The translations under genes were made by a program, and so were the position numbers. Positions 44,217-52,653 of a stretch of DNA of 64,000 nucleotides are shown piece after piece. The notes under the pieces were generated by a model, which made no database searches, was not told where the DNA came from, and saw nothing but the letters and a program-made list of their open reading frames with translations. This stretch comes from Bacteroidota bacterium (GTDB taxonomy: Bacteria > Bacteroidota > Bacteroidia > B-17B0 > Aurantibacillaceae). Where the stretch lies: assembly GCA_025362395.1 (NCBI GenBank), contig JANYGK010000009.1, forward strand, positions 1 to 64,000. Reading direction: 5' to 3'. Each line of letters starts with the position of its first letter. The first letter of the stretch is position 1.

Positions 44217-45722
44217 TTGGAAACCGAAGATAATATCATTACGCGCCAGTTATATCCTTACCAGGAAGAGGCCGTTAATACTATTTTTAATAAGCTGAAA
44301 AACGCTAAGCCTAATGAAAATATATTGTTTCAATTGCCTACGGGCGGTGGTAAAACAATTATTTTTTCAGAAATAGCCAAGCGTTACATTACGCACTTTA
44401 ACCGCAAAGTATTAATACTAACGCATCGTATTGAGTTGAGCAAGCAAACATCGGCAGTGCTTGCCAGCATTGGTATTAAAAACAAAGTGATTAATTCAGA
44501 AGTAAAAGATTTGCCTCAGCAAAGCGATTTTCAAAGCTTTACTGCATTGGTGGAAACACTGAATAACCGTTTGCAGGAAGATGATCAGTTTTTGGAAGAT
44601 ATTGGTTTGGTGATCGTGGATGAAGCCCATTATAACTCGTTCCGTAAAATTTTTCATTACTTCGAAAATGTAAATATCCTAGGCGTTACCGCAACGCCTT
44701 TAAGCAGCAATAAAAAACTACCGCTTTACCAAACGTATAAAGAAATAATTGTGGGTGAAAGTATTCCCGCATTAATTGAACAAGGTTATCTTGCCGAAGG
44801 CGTTACGCACTCGAACGATGTAAACCTAAGCGGCTTAAGAATAGGTAATAACGGTGAATTCACAACAGGCTCCCACGAAATGCTTTATACCCAGGCATTA
44901 ATGCAGGGTAAGTTATTGGATGCTTATGAAGAGATCGGTAAAGGAACAAAGACCCTTATTTTTAACGCGGGTATTTTAACCAGCATTGCTGTTTATAATA
45001 TGTTTAAGGCAAAAGGTTATCCGGCAAAATATTTAGACAGTACCTTCAGTGAACGCGACAGGGCTGAAACGTTAGACTGGTTTAAAAATACAAAAGACGC
45101 TATTTTGAGTTCCGTAAGTATTTTAACCACGGGTTTTGATGAGCCGGAGGTAGAAACCATTATTTTAAACAGGGCCACTAAATCATTAACGCTGTACCAT
45201 CAAATGATTGGGCGCGGCTCGAGGATACTGCCAAATAAGAAAAAATTTAATATTGTTGACCTTGGTAATAACTCACGCCGTTTTAATTTATGGCAGTTCC
45301 CTATTGATTGGAAACATGTATTTGTAGCACCGCATTTATATTTAGAGCAGCGTTATAAAGATGAATGGGACTATGAATTAGAGAACGATTATGAACTGCC
45401 GGAAGACATTAAGGCGCGTTTTTTAAATTCTTCCGCGGAAGCATTTATTGTAAGAGAACGGTATTTACAATGCCTGCGAAAAGGCTTAAAACCTCAAATT
45501 GTTTTAGACCAGTCACTGGACGATCATTTTGGCCGTATAAAAGATAATGCCGCCGATTTTGATGAAGCGTTTGAGCTGTTTGAATTGCTGAGCGAGGAGG
45601 TAAGGTATAGGGTTAAACAGTTTGCTAAGTGTATTAACGCCACAAATAATTACACCGATTACCAAACCCAAACTTACAGCAGCAAATTAAGGCGCCGGCT
45701 TATCGGTTGGTTTGTTGAATAG
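44217..45722 (+). CDS. DEAD/DEAH-box helicase (superfamily 2)
   Basis: The 501-residue protein starts from TTG at 44217; upstream in frame there is no ATG before a stop at 44166, and the conserved YPYQ segment (13-16) follows the TTG closely. Motifs: FQLPTGGGKT (38-47, Walker A), VIVDEAH (132-138, DEAH), GVTATP (156-161), and the C-terminal helicase part with LYHQMIGRGSRI. It resembles SSL2-type DNA helicases that act in repair. C-terminal tail (about 370-501) is family-specific and I do not recognise it. Confidence 0.92.
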   Translation: METEDNIITRQLYPYQEEAVNTIFNKLKNAKPNENILFQLPTGGGKTIIFSEIAKRYITHFNRKVLILTHRIELSKQTSAVLASIGIKNKVINSEVKDLPQQSDFQSFTALVETLNNRLQEDDQFLEDIGLVIVDEAHYNSFRKIFHYFENVNILGVTATPLSSNKKLPLYQTYKEIIVGESIPALIEQGYLAEGVTHSNDVNLSGLRIGNNGEFTTGSHEMLYTQALMQGKLLDAYEEIGKGTKTLIFNAGILTSIAVYNMFKAKGYPAKYLDSTFSERDRAETLDWFKNTKDAILSSVSILTTGFDEPEVETIILNRATKSLTLYHQMIGRGSRILPNKKKFNIVDLGNNSRRFNLWQFPIDWKHVFVAPHLYLEQRYKDEWDYELENDYELPEDIKARFLNSSAEAFIVRERYLQCLRKGLKPQIVLDQSLDDHFGRIKDNAADFDEAFELFELLSEEVRYRVKQFAKCINATNNYTDYQTQTYSSKLRRRLIGWFVE

Positions 45723-45769
45723 TTTGTTTTTAAACTCTTAATTTTATACATTTACGTAAAAACTTTTAG

Positions 45770-46555
45770 ATGCGTTTTTCAGGGATTTTAATCATAATTT
45801 TCAGCGTTTTCTTTTCTTGCAAAAAAACTACCGTTAACCCTCCTGAAGCCATGCTTCCCATGCCACCGCCGGCAAATACAGGTACTTCATTACAACTTAA
45901 TATTAATAATGTGGCTAATGGAAAATCTTTGATATTAGGGGCTGCGGGAAGCTACACAACAGCAAACAGCGATACATTTTATGTAAACCTGTTAAAATAT
46001 TATATCAGTAATGTAAGCCTAACCAATAGTGCAGGCCAAACGTTTACTGTTCCCGAATCTTATTTTTTAATTGACCAGTCTGATTCAACCAGTGGATTTA
46101 CAACCATACAAAACATTCCCGCAGACGATTATTCTTCCATTTCGTTTATGGTGGGGGTAGATGCCGCAAGAAACACATCAGGTGCTCAAACAGGCGCATT
46201 AGATCCCTTATATGGTATGTTTTGGGGTTGGAATACGGGTTATATTATGGCAAAAATGGAAGGTTACTCAAGGCGATCAGCAGCAGGTAATAAAACCCTG
46301 TTTTTTCATATAGGAGGATATACCGGCAAGTTTACGGGTGTAAGAACAGTAACACTTAATTTACCGATAAACGTTCATATTCAGGAGCAGCATCTGCCAA
46401 AAATTTCTATAGCGGCCGATCTTGCCAAATGGTTTTCCGGAACCCATGCGCTTCCATTCAGCTCCGTTTATAATGTTACATCTCTTTCACAAAAATCGCA
46501 GGATATAGCCGATAATTACGCTAATATGTTTACTGTAACAGCTGTAGTTAATTAA
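45770..46555 (+). CDS. MbnP-like copper-binding lipoprotein
   Basis: The 261-residue protein has a lipobox signal (MRFSGILIIIFSVFFSC, Cys17) and a Pro-rich linker, then the MbnP fold: FYVNLLKYYISNVSL, then FWGWNTGYIMAKMEG (151-165) with Trp152 and Trp154. In the MbnP/MbnH pair of methanobactin systems, a Trp of MbnP is oxidised by the dihaem partner, and the product binds copper. The next gene, starting at the last base of this stop codon, is exactly such a dihaem enzyme. The Trp modification here is inference. Confidence 0.85.
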   Translation: MRFSGILIIIFSVFFSCKKTTVNPPEAMLPMPPPANTGTSLQLNINNVANGKSLILGAAGSYTTANSDTFYVNLLKYYISNVSLTNSAGQTFTVPESYFLIDQSDSTSGFTTIQNIPADDYSSISFMVGVDAARNTSGAQTGALDPLYGMFWGWNTGYIMAKMEGYSRRSAAGNKTLFFHIGGYTGKFTGVRTVTLNLPINVHIQEQHLPKISIAADLAKWFSGTHALPFSSVYNVTSLSQKSQDIADNYANMFTVTAVVN

Positions 46556-47589
46556 TGAAAAAGGCCTTTTGTATACTTTTTCTGGCTATAGCGGCCACAT
46601 CCTGTTCAGTCGATCCTGAAATAAAACCGATTGTTGCGGCCGACGGCATTAAAGAAATTATTCCCGAAGGCTGGCCGCAACCCTTTTATCGCTTTACCGA
46701 CAATCCCATTACTACCGATAAATTTATATTGGGTCGGGCATTATTTTACGAACCCCTGTTTTCTTTAGATAATACGACCTCCTGCAGTTCCTGCCATCAA
46801 CAGTTTGCCGCTTTTTCTCAAAACGGACACCAGTTTAGCCACGGTATAAACGGGCTGCTTGGTAAGCGCAATGCGCCGGCGCTGCAAAACCTTACATGGA
46901 ATACAAGCTTGATGCATGACGGGGGCGTTAATAATATGGAGGTCTTCCCGCCTGCACCCATGACGAACCCTGTAGAAATGGGTGAAACGTTGGATCATGT
47001 GGTACAAAAAATAACAGCGAGCTATAAATATAAAGACCTTTTTAGGAGAGCATACGGGGATGATACAGTTACCACTCAGCGTATGTTTAAGGCTATAGCG
47101 CAGTTTATGGGCACTATGTATTCCTATAACAGCAAATATGATAAAGTAAAACAAGGGTCGGAAAGCTTTACCGCTTCAGAACAAAACGGTTATTCTGTTT
47201 TTGTTCAAAAATGTGTTTCCTGTCACAAGGAGCCGTTGTTTACCGACTATCAATTCAGAAATAACGGTTTAGCAGTTAATACTAACCTTAACGACAGCGG
47301 CAGGGCTCATATTACACAAAACCCGGCTGACCTGTATAAATTTAAAACGCCTTCTTTAAGAAATATTGAAGTATCGGGGCCCTACATGCACGACGGCCGT
47401 TACATGACTTTGAACAACTGCCTTGATCATTATACCTCAAGCGTCGTTTCGGGGCCTACACTCGACCCTTTGTTAAATGCCGGGATTTCTTTAGATGCTC
47501 AGGAAAAAAGTGATATAATTGCATTTTTAAAAACATTAACCGATCATCAATTTTTATCTGACAAGCGGTATTCGGAAAGTAATCAGTAA
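46555..47589 (+). CDS. MauG/MbnH-like dihaem cytochrome c peroxidase family protein
   Basis: The 344-residue protein has a lipoprotein-like signal (ends AATSC, Cys17) and two CxxCH haem sites: CSSCH (77-81) and CVSCH (220-224). Family stretches GRALFYEPLFSLDNTTSCSS, KRNAPALQNLTWN and FKTPSLRNIEVSGPYMHDGR are clear. Such enzymes reduce peroxide or, in MauG/MbnH, oxidise Trp residues of a partner protein. The one-base overlap with the MbnP-like gene suggests the latter. It acts in the periplasm. Cotranscribed with the small lipoprotein downstream. Confidence 0.92.
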   Translation: MKKAFCILFLAIAATSCSVDPEIKPIVAADGIKEIIPEGWPQPFYRFTDNPITTDKFILGRALFYEPLFSLDNTTSCSSCHQQFAAFSQNGHQFSHGINGLLGKRNAPALQNLTWNTSLMHDGGVNNMEVFPPAPMTNPVEMGETLDHVVQKITASYKYKDLFRRAYGDDTVTTQRMFKAIAQFMGTMYSYNSKYDKVKQGSESFTASEQNGYSVFVQKCVSCHKEPLFTDYQFRNNGLAVNTNLNDSGRAHITQNPADLYKFKTPSLRNIEVSGPYMHDGRYMTLNNCLDHYTSSVVSGPTLDPLLNAGISLDAQEKSDIIAFLKTLTDHQFLSDKRYSESNQ

Positions 47590-47601
47590 ACTAGATATAA
47601 C

Positions 47602-47976
47602 ATGAAAACACTTCTTAAATTATCATTTATTATTGTCTTAGCAATGGGGCTTACACATTGCAAAAAAAATCAAACAGGTGGCAAAGCATCTGTATCAGGT
47701 ACTGTAGCCCATCATGGTAAAGTAATTTCGGGAGCTTTTGTATATATAAAATTTAATGCAGTTGATTTCCCGGGCGATGATTATAAGCTGTATGACACTT
47801 ATGTAAAAGCCGACGTTAACGGTTACTACAAATTCCCTGTATATAAAGGGAATTACTATTTATACGCCACAGGTTATGACAATGCTATTCCATACCCTTA
47901 TGTTGTAAAAGGAGGATTGTCTTTCTCGATAAGAAATAAAGAGAATTTAACTAAAGATATAGCGGTAACGGAATAG
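47602..47976 (+). CDS. Small lipoprotein with carboxypeptidase-regulatory-like domain
   Basis: The 124-residue protein has a lipoprotein signal (MKTLLKLSFIIVLAMGLTHC; Cys20) and one beta-sandwich domain: GKASVSGTVAHHGKVISGAF, then DVNGYYKFPVYKGNYYLYATG, the pattern of a Cna-B/regulatory-like domain. Two His residues (THC, AHH) are near the N-terminus. It starts 12 bases after the dihaem gene and so is the third gene of that operon, possibly an accessory surface protein. No known symbol. Confidence 0.82.
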   Translation: MKTLLKLSFIIVLAMGLTHCKKNQTGGKASVSGTVAHHGKVISGAFVYIKFNAVDFPGDDYKLYDTYVKADVNGYYKFPVYKGNYYLYATGYDNAIPYPYVVKGGLSFSIRNKENLTKDIAVTE

Positions 47977-48031
47977 TAGTTTTAAACAATTATCCGTGAG
48001 TTTATATTTTTTAATAACAAGAAATTTTATT

Positions 48032-48039
48032 TATCTTCG
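48032..48039 (+). promoter_or_regulatory. Predicted -7 promoter box
   Basis: TATCTTCG is a one-mismatch match to TAnnTTTG, 24 bases before the ATG at 48063. It suggests that the TPR gene is transcribed on its own rather than from the upstream lipoprotein operon. Confidence 0.4.
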
Positions 48040-48062
48040 CAACTCAAAAATTTAAATTAACC

Positions 48063-48821
48063 ATGTCAGAAGAAACATTACAAAAAGAACAAGACGAAAT
48101 TATTGAAACCGCTGCAGAAAAAAAATCAAAAAAATCTTCGGGTAATAATTTAGATCTAGCAGGTGTAGAGTTCTTCTATGAAAAAAACAAAAAAGTAATT
48201 ACCTATGGCGGTGGTGCTTTATTGGCTATAGTTGCCCTATTTTCATTTTATAAATTCTATTGGCTTCCGGGTCAGGAAAAAGAGGCTTCAAACGAATTAT
48301 TTATTGCTCAATCCTTTTTTGAAAAAGACAGCTTTAATGTTGCTTTAAACGGTGGTGCAATTGTTCAAACTGCTAACGGCCCAAAAACAATGACGGGGTT
48401 TAAAGACTTGGCTGATAACTATTCTGCAACTAAAGTGGGCAGCTTATCTAACTATTATGCCGGTATTTGTTTATTAAGAACAGGTAAATACACGGAAGCC
48501 ATTGAATACCTTGAAAAATTTGACGGTAATGATGAAATGCTTGCTCCTGTTGCTATTGGCGCTATCGGGGATGCTAATATGGAATTAAATAATGTAGACG
48601 AAGCGGTTAAATTTTATTTAAAAGCAGCCGAAAAATCGACCAATGCATTTACGACGCCTATTTATTTAAAAAAAGCGGCTTTTGCGTATGAACAAAAAGC
48701 AAATTATACAGAAGCTTTAGCAACCTATGAGCGCTTAAAAAATGAGTATGCTAAAAGTACCGAAGCACGTGATGTTGATAAATACATAGCAAGAGTTAAA
48801 GTATTGGGAAACATACAATAA
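48063..48821 (+). CDS. Tetratricopeptide-repeat membrane protein
   Basis: The 252-residue protein has a charged cytoplasmic N-terminus, one membrane helix (about 45-63, GGGALLAIVALFSFYKFYW), then TPR-like helices (about 75-245: YYAGICLLRTGKYTEAIEYL, AYEQKANYTEALATYERLKN). It resembles the YfgM-like or BamD-adjacent TPR proteins of Bacteroidota, with the repeats facing the periplasm. Function in envelope protein folding is plausible but unproven. A terminator follows at 48841, and ribH is next. Confidence 0.88.
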   Translation: MSEETLQKEQDEIIETAAEKKSKKSSGNNLDLAGVEFFYEKNKKVITYGGGALLAIVALFSFYKFYWLPGQEKEASNELFIAQSFFEKDSFNVALNGGAIVQTANGPKTMTGFKDLADNYSATKVGSLSNYYAGICLLRTGKYTEAIEYLEKFDGNDEMLAPVAIGAIGDANMELNNVDEAVKFYLKAAEKSTNAFTTPIYLKKAAFAYEQKANYTEALATYERLKNEYAKSTEARDVDKYIARVKVLGNIQ

Positions 48822-48840
48822 ACTATTATAACAATAATTT

Positions 48841-48868
48841 AAAAGGTGATATTAAGTCACCTTTTTTT
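48841..48868 (+). terminator. Terminator of the TPR gene
   Basis: AAAAGGTGA (48841-48849) pairs with TCACCTTTT (48857-48865) across a seven-base loop and runs into a T tract. It ends 25 bases before the ribH start. Confidence 0.9.
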
Positions 48869-48892
48869 ATTTAAAAACATAACTAAATTAGT

Positions 48893-49408
48893 ATGGCCAG
48901 TGAGTTAAAAAACCTTTCAACATTTGAGGGAACAGAGATCCCTGACGCATCCGCCATGAAGTTTGGGATTGTATGGGCCGAATGGAACCATAAGATTACA
49001 CACACCTTAATGCAGGGCGCTTATGATACGTTGATTAAACATGGGGCTAACCCGGAATTTATTACCGTTAAAACTGTTCCCGGGGCTTTTGAGTTGACTT
49101 TAGGTGCCCAGTATTTAGCGGAATTTAGTAATGTTGACGCCGTTATTTGTATTGGCTGTGTGATACAGGGCGATACAAAACATTTTGATTTTATATGCGA
49201 TGCCGTTGCCAAAGGCATTACCAATTTAAATATTAAACATAACCTTCCGTTCATATTTGGTGTTTTAACACCTAATACACAGGAACAAGCTGAAGACAGA
49301 GCCGGTGGGAAGCATGGTAATAAAGGAGATGAAGCAGCAATAACAGCCATTAAAATGCTGGGCTTAAAAAATAGTTTTACGGCAAGTAAAGGTAAAATAG
49401 GATTTTAA
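48893..49408 (+). CDS. ribH: 6,7-dimethyl-8-ribityllumazine synthase
   Basis: The 171-residue protein matches Rib[21 protein letters not shown], the substrate-loop [18 protein letters not shown], and [20 protein letters not shown], then [20 protein letters not shown]. It joins the uracil amine and butanone phosphate to make the lumazine precursor of riboflavin. The usual catalytic His lies in DTKHFDFI. It is separated from the TPR gene by a terminator. No other riboflavin genes nearby. Confidence 0.97.
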   Translation: MASELKNLSTFEGTEIPDASAMKFGIVWAEWNHKITHTLMQGAYDTLIKHGANPEFITVKTVPGAFELTLGAQYLAEFSNVDAVICIGCVIQGDTKHFDFICDAVAKGITNLNIKHNLPFIFGVLTPNTQEQAEDRAGGKHGNKGDEAAITAIKMLGLKNSFTASKGKIGF

Positions 49409-49518
49409 TATCCTAACGCCCTACGTACATCTTCTAAAATCAAGCTCGGAACAGGCTCTTCAATGAGGATTAATTAAATTTCCGGAACGTTAATACGTCT
49501 TTTATATTTTGATAATCC

Positions 49519-50358
49519 CTAAAACATTATGCCCATTGTCATAGTAAGTTGGCCCGTAAAAAAGTGCTGATGAGCTTTACCCCCGCCCGCTCCCAGCAAC
49601 AATACATGGTTATAATTGGCAAAGGAGCCCTTACTCATAAATTCAAACACTCCGTACTTTAAAAATTCAACTCTAAAACCCGTTTCAACACCCACTATCC
49701 ATCCTGAAATATGCCAGTTATTATTTAAACGGGTGCCCATTACCGTAACATCCGTGCGCGGGTATACAATTCCACCCCCCGGTTTAACCACTGCCCCTAT
49801 GTTAAAGCGTTTCGAAGGGTTCCATAATTTCCAACGTTTTACAAAATTTACCATCCAAAAATTAGCGCCGTCGGTATGCTCATAATGTAAAAAGTTTCTT
49901 GGGTCTAACGTAGTGTCTTTATCAACATAATTGCCATTAAAAGTCCCTTTAACATGTACTCTTTGGTAATCATCCACTACATATTTGGCATGGTCGTAAT
50001 TAATTTCTATTCCAAAATCTTTTTTATTATTAAAATAATATCCTCCTCTTACTACAAACTGCGGAATGGTAATATTTACAACATCGGGTATTTTGTTAAA
50101 GTCAGGCCTGTCATGTGCTGTAGCCTTATAAATAGTAAAATCATAATCATGATACCTTCCTGTTTCCGGATAATATTTATTGGAGTGGTCGGCTAAATGA
50201 ATATCGCTTTTACTGTAAGTGCAGCGTGTGTAGCCAAACATGGCATAAAACTTTCCTTTTCGTTTTGAAGAAGATACGGTTGCCGTAGGGGATACAGATT
50301 GAGCCATGCCAAGAACGTGACAAAAAACAATAGATAAAATGATAAGTACGCGCATCAT
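49519..50358 (-). CDS. Predicted outer-membrane beta-barrel protein
   Basis: The 279-residue protein starts MMRVLIILSIVFCHVLGMAQ, a signal peptide. The mature part shows strands such as PQFVVRGGYYFNNKKDFGIE, HISGWIVGVETGFRVEFLKY and a final FFTGQLTMTMGIMF ending in Phe, the usual barrel C-terminus. It overlaps the end of tsaE by four bases and is the last gene of a minus-strand cluster. I recognise no named family. Confidence 0.78.
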   Translation of the reverse strand: MMRVLIILSIVFCHVLGMAQSVSPTATVSSSKRKGKFYAMFGYTRCTYSKSDIHLADHSNKYYPETGRYHDYDFTIYKATAHDRPDFNKIPDVVNITIPQFVVRGGYYFNNKKDFGIEINYDHAKYVVDDYQRVHVKGTFNGNYVDKDTTLDPRNFLHYEHTDGANFWMVNFVKRWKLWNPSKRFNIGAVVKPGGGIVYPRTDVTVMGTRLNNNWHISGWIVGVETGFRVEFLKYGVFEFMSKGSFANYNHVLLLGAGGGKAHQHFFTGQLTMTMGIMF

Positions 50359-50795
50359 AATTCAGTAATAATTTCGGCGCAAAGGTAACGAATATTTTTA
50401 TTCACTTCTATAGTAACTTTTATATACGAATCCATAAACGGAAATGCCAATTCGGGCCATTCTATAAACACATAAGCATTAGCGGCAATGTATTCTTCAA
50501 AGCCAAGCTCTAAAAGCTCAAGCGAAGACTTAAGCCTGTACAAGTCGAAATGAAAGATTTTTTGGCCGGTATTAGTTACATATTCGTTAACAATTGAATA
50601 CGTGGGGCTGCTCATAGAGCCTGTTACGCTTAATTGGCGACAAAGTTCTTTAATAAAAGTGGTTTTTCCCGCTCCCATAGGTGCTTCAAAAACAATAATG
50701 CGCTGTTTGCCTATAAAATGTAGCAATGCCCCGGCAGCCTGTGGGTGTAATAGACTATCGGATATATCAAGCCTTAACGACATTTTAGTTGGCAA
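50355..50795 (-). CDS. tsaE: tRNA threonylcarbamoyladenosine synthesis ATPase TsaE
   Basis: The 146-residue protein has the P-loop APMGAGKTTFIK (38-49) and the typical SSPTYSIVNEY and FDLYRL and EWPELAF (near 112-118) segments of TsaE. It powers the TsaB/TsaD/TsaE complex making t6A in tRNAs. The frame starts at 50795; Met5 at 50783 is an alternative that removes an 11-base overlap with the WG gene stop. It is translationally coupled to the barrel gene downstream. Confidence 0.95.
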   Translation of the reverse strand: MPTKMSLRLDISDSLLHPQAAGALLHFIGKQRIIVFEAPMGAGKTTFIKELCRQLSVTGSMSSPTYSIVNEYVTNTGQKIFHFDLYRLKSSLELLELGFEEYIAANAYVFIEWPELAFPFMDSYIKVTIEVNKNIRYLCAEIITEL

Positions 50796-51717
50796 TAGTG
50801 TTAATGGTACTGAGGTAAAAGTCTTTATTGACCTTTTGCTTTTTACCGGTCTGTAAATTTACCAATATCCAAATCTCCTTATTTACAATTAAAGCTTTGC
50901 TATGGTCTAAATAATAAAAACCTTCCCCTTCAATACCAAACTCATCTTTTTTAAGGTCATCCGAAATCATGTATATTTCTTTTGGGTCATAAAGCTTATA
51001 AACATGTATATGTTTTGATGAAAACTCAATATGGTTCTTATTTGTATAAATCACATTTCCGCTGTAATCATACACTTCATCACTCACATTTCTGTTAAAA
51101 ACAGCGCTGCAGCAGTATATTACACTGTCTTCTTGGTTAATAACCACATGTTTGTTCTCACATTTTATAATTGTTTTTCCTGTTGTATCTATTAAGCCTT
51201 TCGATCTTAAAATTTCCGAGGATAATTCAGTATATAATTCTGTCACATAAAAATTATCCAAATCACTCTTAAAAATATTATCAAAACCGGATGAAAGTTG
51301 CCTTCCGCTTTTATTGAATAAATAGACTTTATTATTAAACAGGATCTTAAACTCATGTTCATCATTTAAATAATTCAAACTCAATTCTTGCTGATTGGGA
51401 AAAACAAGAACGCTGTCTTGAAATTGAGTGTCTTTTAATTTCAGTTTTATATTTTTCGCGGTAATAAAATAATAATCTATAACGCCGGTTTCCTCTCCTG
51501 TTAAAGGATTAATAAGGGTTTTAAACTCGTTTCGTAAACCTGCCATTGCAATCCGATCATTCTTATCAAAAGAAAAAACGGTATCATATTGCGGTTGTAT
51601 AACCACTGAATTATTTTTATAACCCCATTTATTGCCGGCTTTGTAAGGAATTAATGTTTGTGTTACAGCAGAAAAAAAAGCTGAACATAAAATAATTATA
51701 TACGAAATGTCTTTAAT
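50785..51717 (-). CDS. WG-repeat-like secreted protein without a standard start codon
   Basis: The frame is open from 51726 down to 50785. A GTG at 51606 is the first conventional start, but upstream in frame the residues IKDISYIIILCSAFFSAVTQ form a good signal peptide and GNKWGYKNNSVVIQPQYD is a WG-repeat unit. I therefore start at ATT (51717), giving 310 residues. No ATG, GTG or TTG exists between 51726 and 51606. The body is made of degenerate beta modules (NKVYLFNKSGRQLSSGFDNI). It lies between a DUF1573 gene and tsaE on the same strand. Function unknown. Confidence 0.7.
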   Translation of the reverse strand: MKDISYIIILCSAFFSAVTQTLIPYKAGNKWGYKNNSVVIQPQYDTVFSFDKNDRIAMAGLRNEFKTLINPLTGEETGVIDYYFITAKNIKLKLKDTQFQDSVLVFPNQQELSLNYLNDEHEFKILFNNKVYLFNKSGRQLSSGFDNIFKSDLDNFYVTELYTELSSEILRSKGLIDTTGKTIIKCENKHVVINQEDSVIYCCSAVFNRNVSDEVYDYSGNVIYTNKNHIEFSSKHIHVYKLYDPKEIYMISDDLKKDEFGIEGEGFYYLDHSKALIVNKEIWILVNLQTGKKQKVNKDFYLSTINTIAN

Positions 51718-51752
51718 GAGTTTGGTTTACTAAACTTTAAAATTAGTAATTT

Positions 51753-52163
51753 TTATTGCAGCACCACGCCTTTAAACCTTATTTTTTGTTTCGGAGTTTT
51801 AGCATTCGTAATAATTTCAATAAGTCTGTCCTGCCTGTCGTAAACCGATTTCGTATCAAAATAAACCGTAATGGTATCGGTTTCGTTTGGTTTAACAGGA
51901 TACTTAGGAAAGTCAACCGTTGTGCAGGAACACTCAGCTTTAGCGTCATAAATTTCTAAAGGCTCGTTCCCTGTATTAATAAAAGGGTACTCCACTTTTA
52001 CTATCACTCCTTTTTTCACAAAGCCAAATGATTTTTTAGGGTCATTAAATTTTAGCCGGGGCTGTGCATGAGTATAGGTGCTGAACAACATACATATACC
52101 AAAACAAAAAACCCTTCCTGTAGGGGAAGGGTTTTTAACTATACTATAAATTTTATTTCGCAT
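51753..52163 (-). CDS. DUF1573 domain protein (third of three)
   Basis: The 136-residue protein has the DUF1573 immunoglobulin-like domain: PFINTGNEPLEIYDAKAECS with the CSCT motif (ECSCTTV), then PNETDTITVYFDTKS and IRFKGVV. Start: the frame begins MRNKIYSIVKNPSPTGR, and the codons for KNPSPTGR and VFC lie inside a terminator hairpin (52106-52136). The signal peptide hydrophobic core VFCFGICMLF follows. It overlaps the previous DUF1573 gene by 11 bases. A start at Met25 (52091) would leave a truncated signal peptide. Confidence 0.8.
   Translation of the reverse strand: MRNKIYSIVKNPSPTGRVFCFGICMLFSTYTHAQPRLKFNDPKKSFGFVKKGVIVKVEYPFINTGNEPLEIYDAKAECSCTTVDFPKYPVKPNETDTITVYFDTKSVYDRQDRLIEIITNAKTPKQKIRFKGVVLQ
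52106..52136 (-). terminator. Terminator of the second DUF1573 gene, inside the third
   Basis: AAAAACCCTTCC (52107-52118) pairs with GGAAGGGTTTTT (52125-52136) over a six-base loop. On the minus strand it follows the stop at 52153 by 16 bases and ends in a T run. It overlaps the first codons of the next DUF1573 gene. Confidence 0.85.
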
Positions 52164-52617
52164 CCGGTGCGGGAGTAACAGGGGCTACCGGAGCTGCTTC
52201 TACAACACCTTTTATTTTAACCACTTTGCTCGGCTCTTTTGAATTTGATGTAACTGTTACGTTTTTCTCAAATGGGCCCGGACGTTTTGTATCGTATTTA
52301 ACCCTTATCACAGCTGATTTTCCCGGTAAGATCGGTTCTTGCGGCCAACCCGGTTTTCCGTCGATTGTAGTAGACGTGCAACCACACTGCCCCTGAACAT
52401 TGGATACGGTTAAAGGAGATTTACCGGTGTTTTTAATTTTAAATTCTCTTACACCGTTTGCATCAAATTTTACGGTTCCGAAATCCAATACTTCATTATC
52501 AAATTGCATGATTGGCGCATTCGGGTCAATGCTTGGAACTACTGAACCGCCTTCTTGTGCGTTTGCCGCAAATCCTACAGTCAGGAAAAGTGCTACCGCT
52601 GCTAATACTTTTTTCAT
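52153..52617 (-). CDS. DUF1573 domain protein (second of three)
   Basis: The 154-residue protein has a signal peptide (MKKVLAAVALFLTVGFAANA) and a DUF1573 Ig-like domain: FDNEVLDFGTVKFDANGVRE, VQGQCGCTSTTIDGKPGWP, PGKSAVIRVKYDTKRPGPF, NVTVTSNSKEPSKVVKIKG. It ends with an Ala/Pro-rich tail (APVAPVTPAPDAK). It is probably periplasmic and binds an unknown partner. It is flanked by related copies on each side, evidently a tandem duplication. Confidence 0.92.
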   Translation of the reverse strand: MKKVLAAVALFLTVGFAANAQEGGSVVPSIDPNAPIMQFDNEVLDFGTVKFDANGVREFKIKNTGKSPLTVSNVQGQCGCTSTTIDGKPGWPQEPILPGKSAVIRVKYDTKRPGPFEKNVTVTSNSKEPSKVVKIKGVVEAAPVAPVTPAPDAK

Positions 52618-52653
52618 ATTATTAATTTTTAATGAGTTAATGCGTGGGTTGGA

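Noticed and set aside
49409-49518. Minus-strand coding-like fragment reading LILIEEPVPSLILEDVRRAL
   Set aside because: It has no start and is only about 25 codons long between ribH and the barrel gene. Probably a chance or relic sequence; no family recognised.
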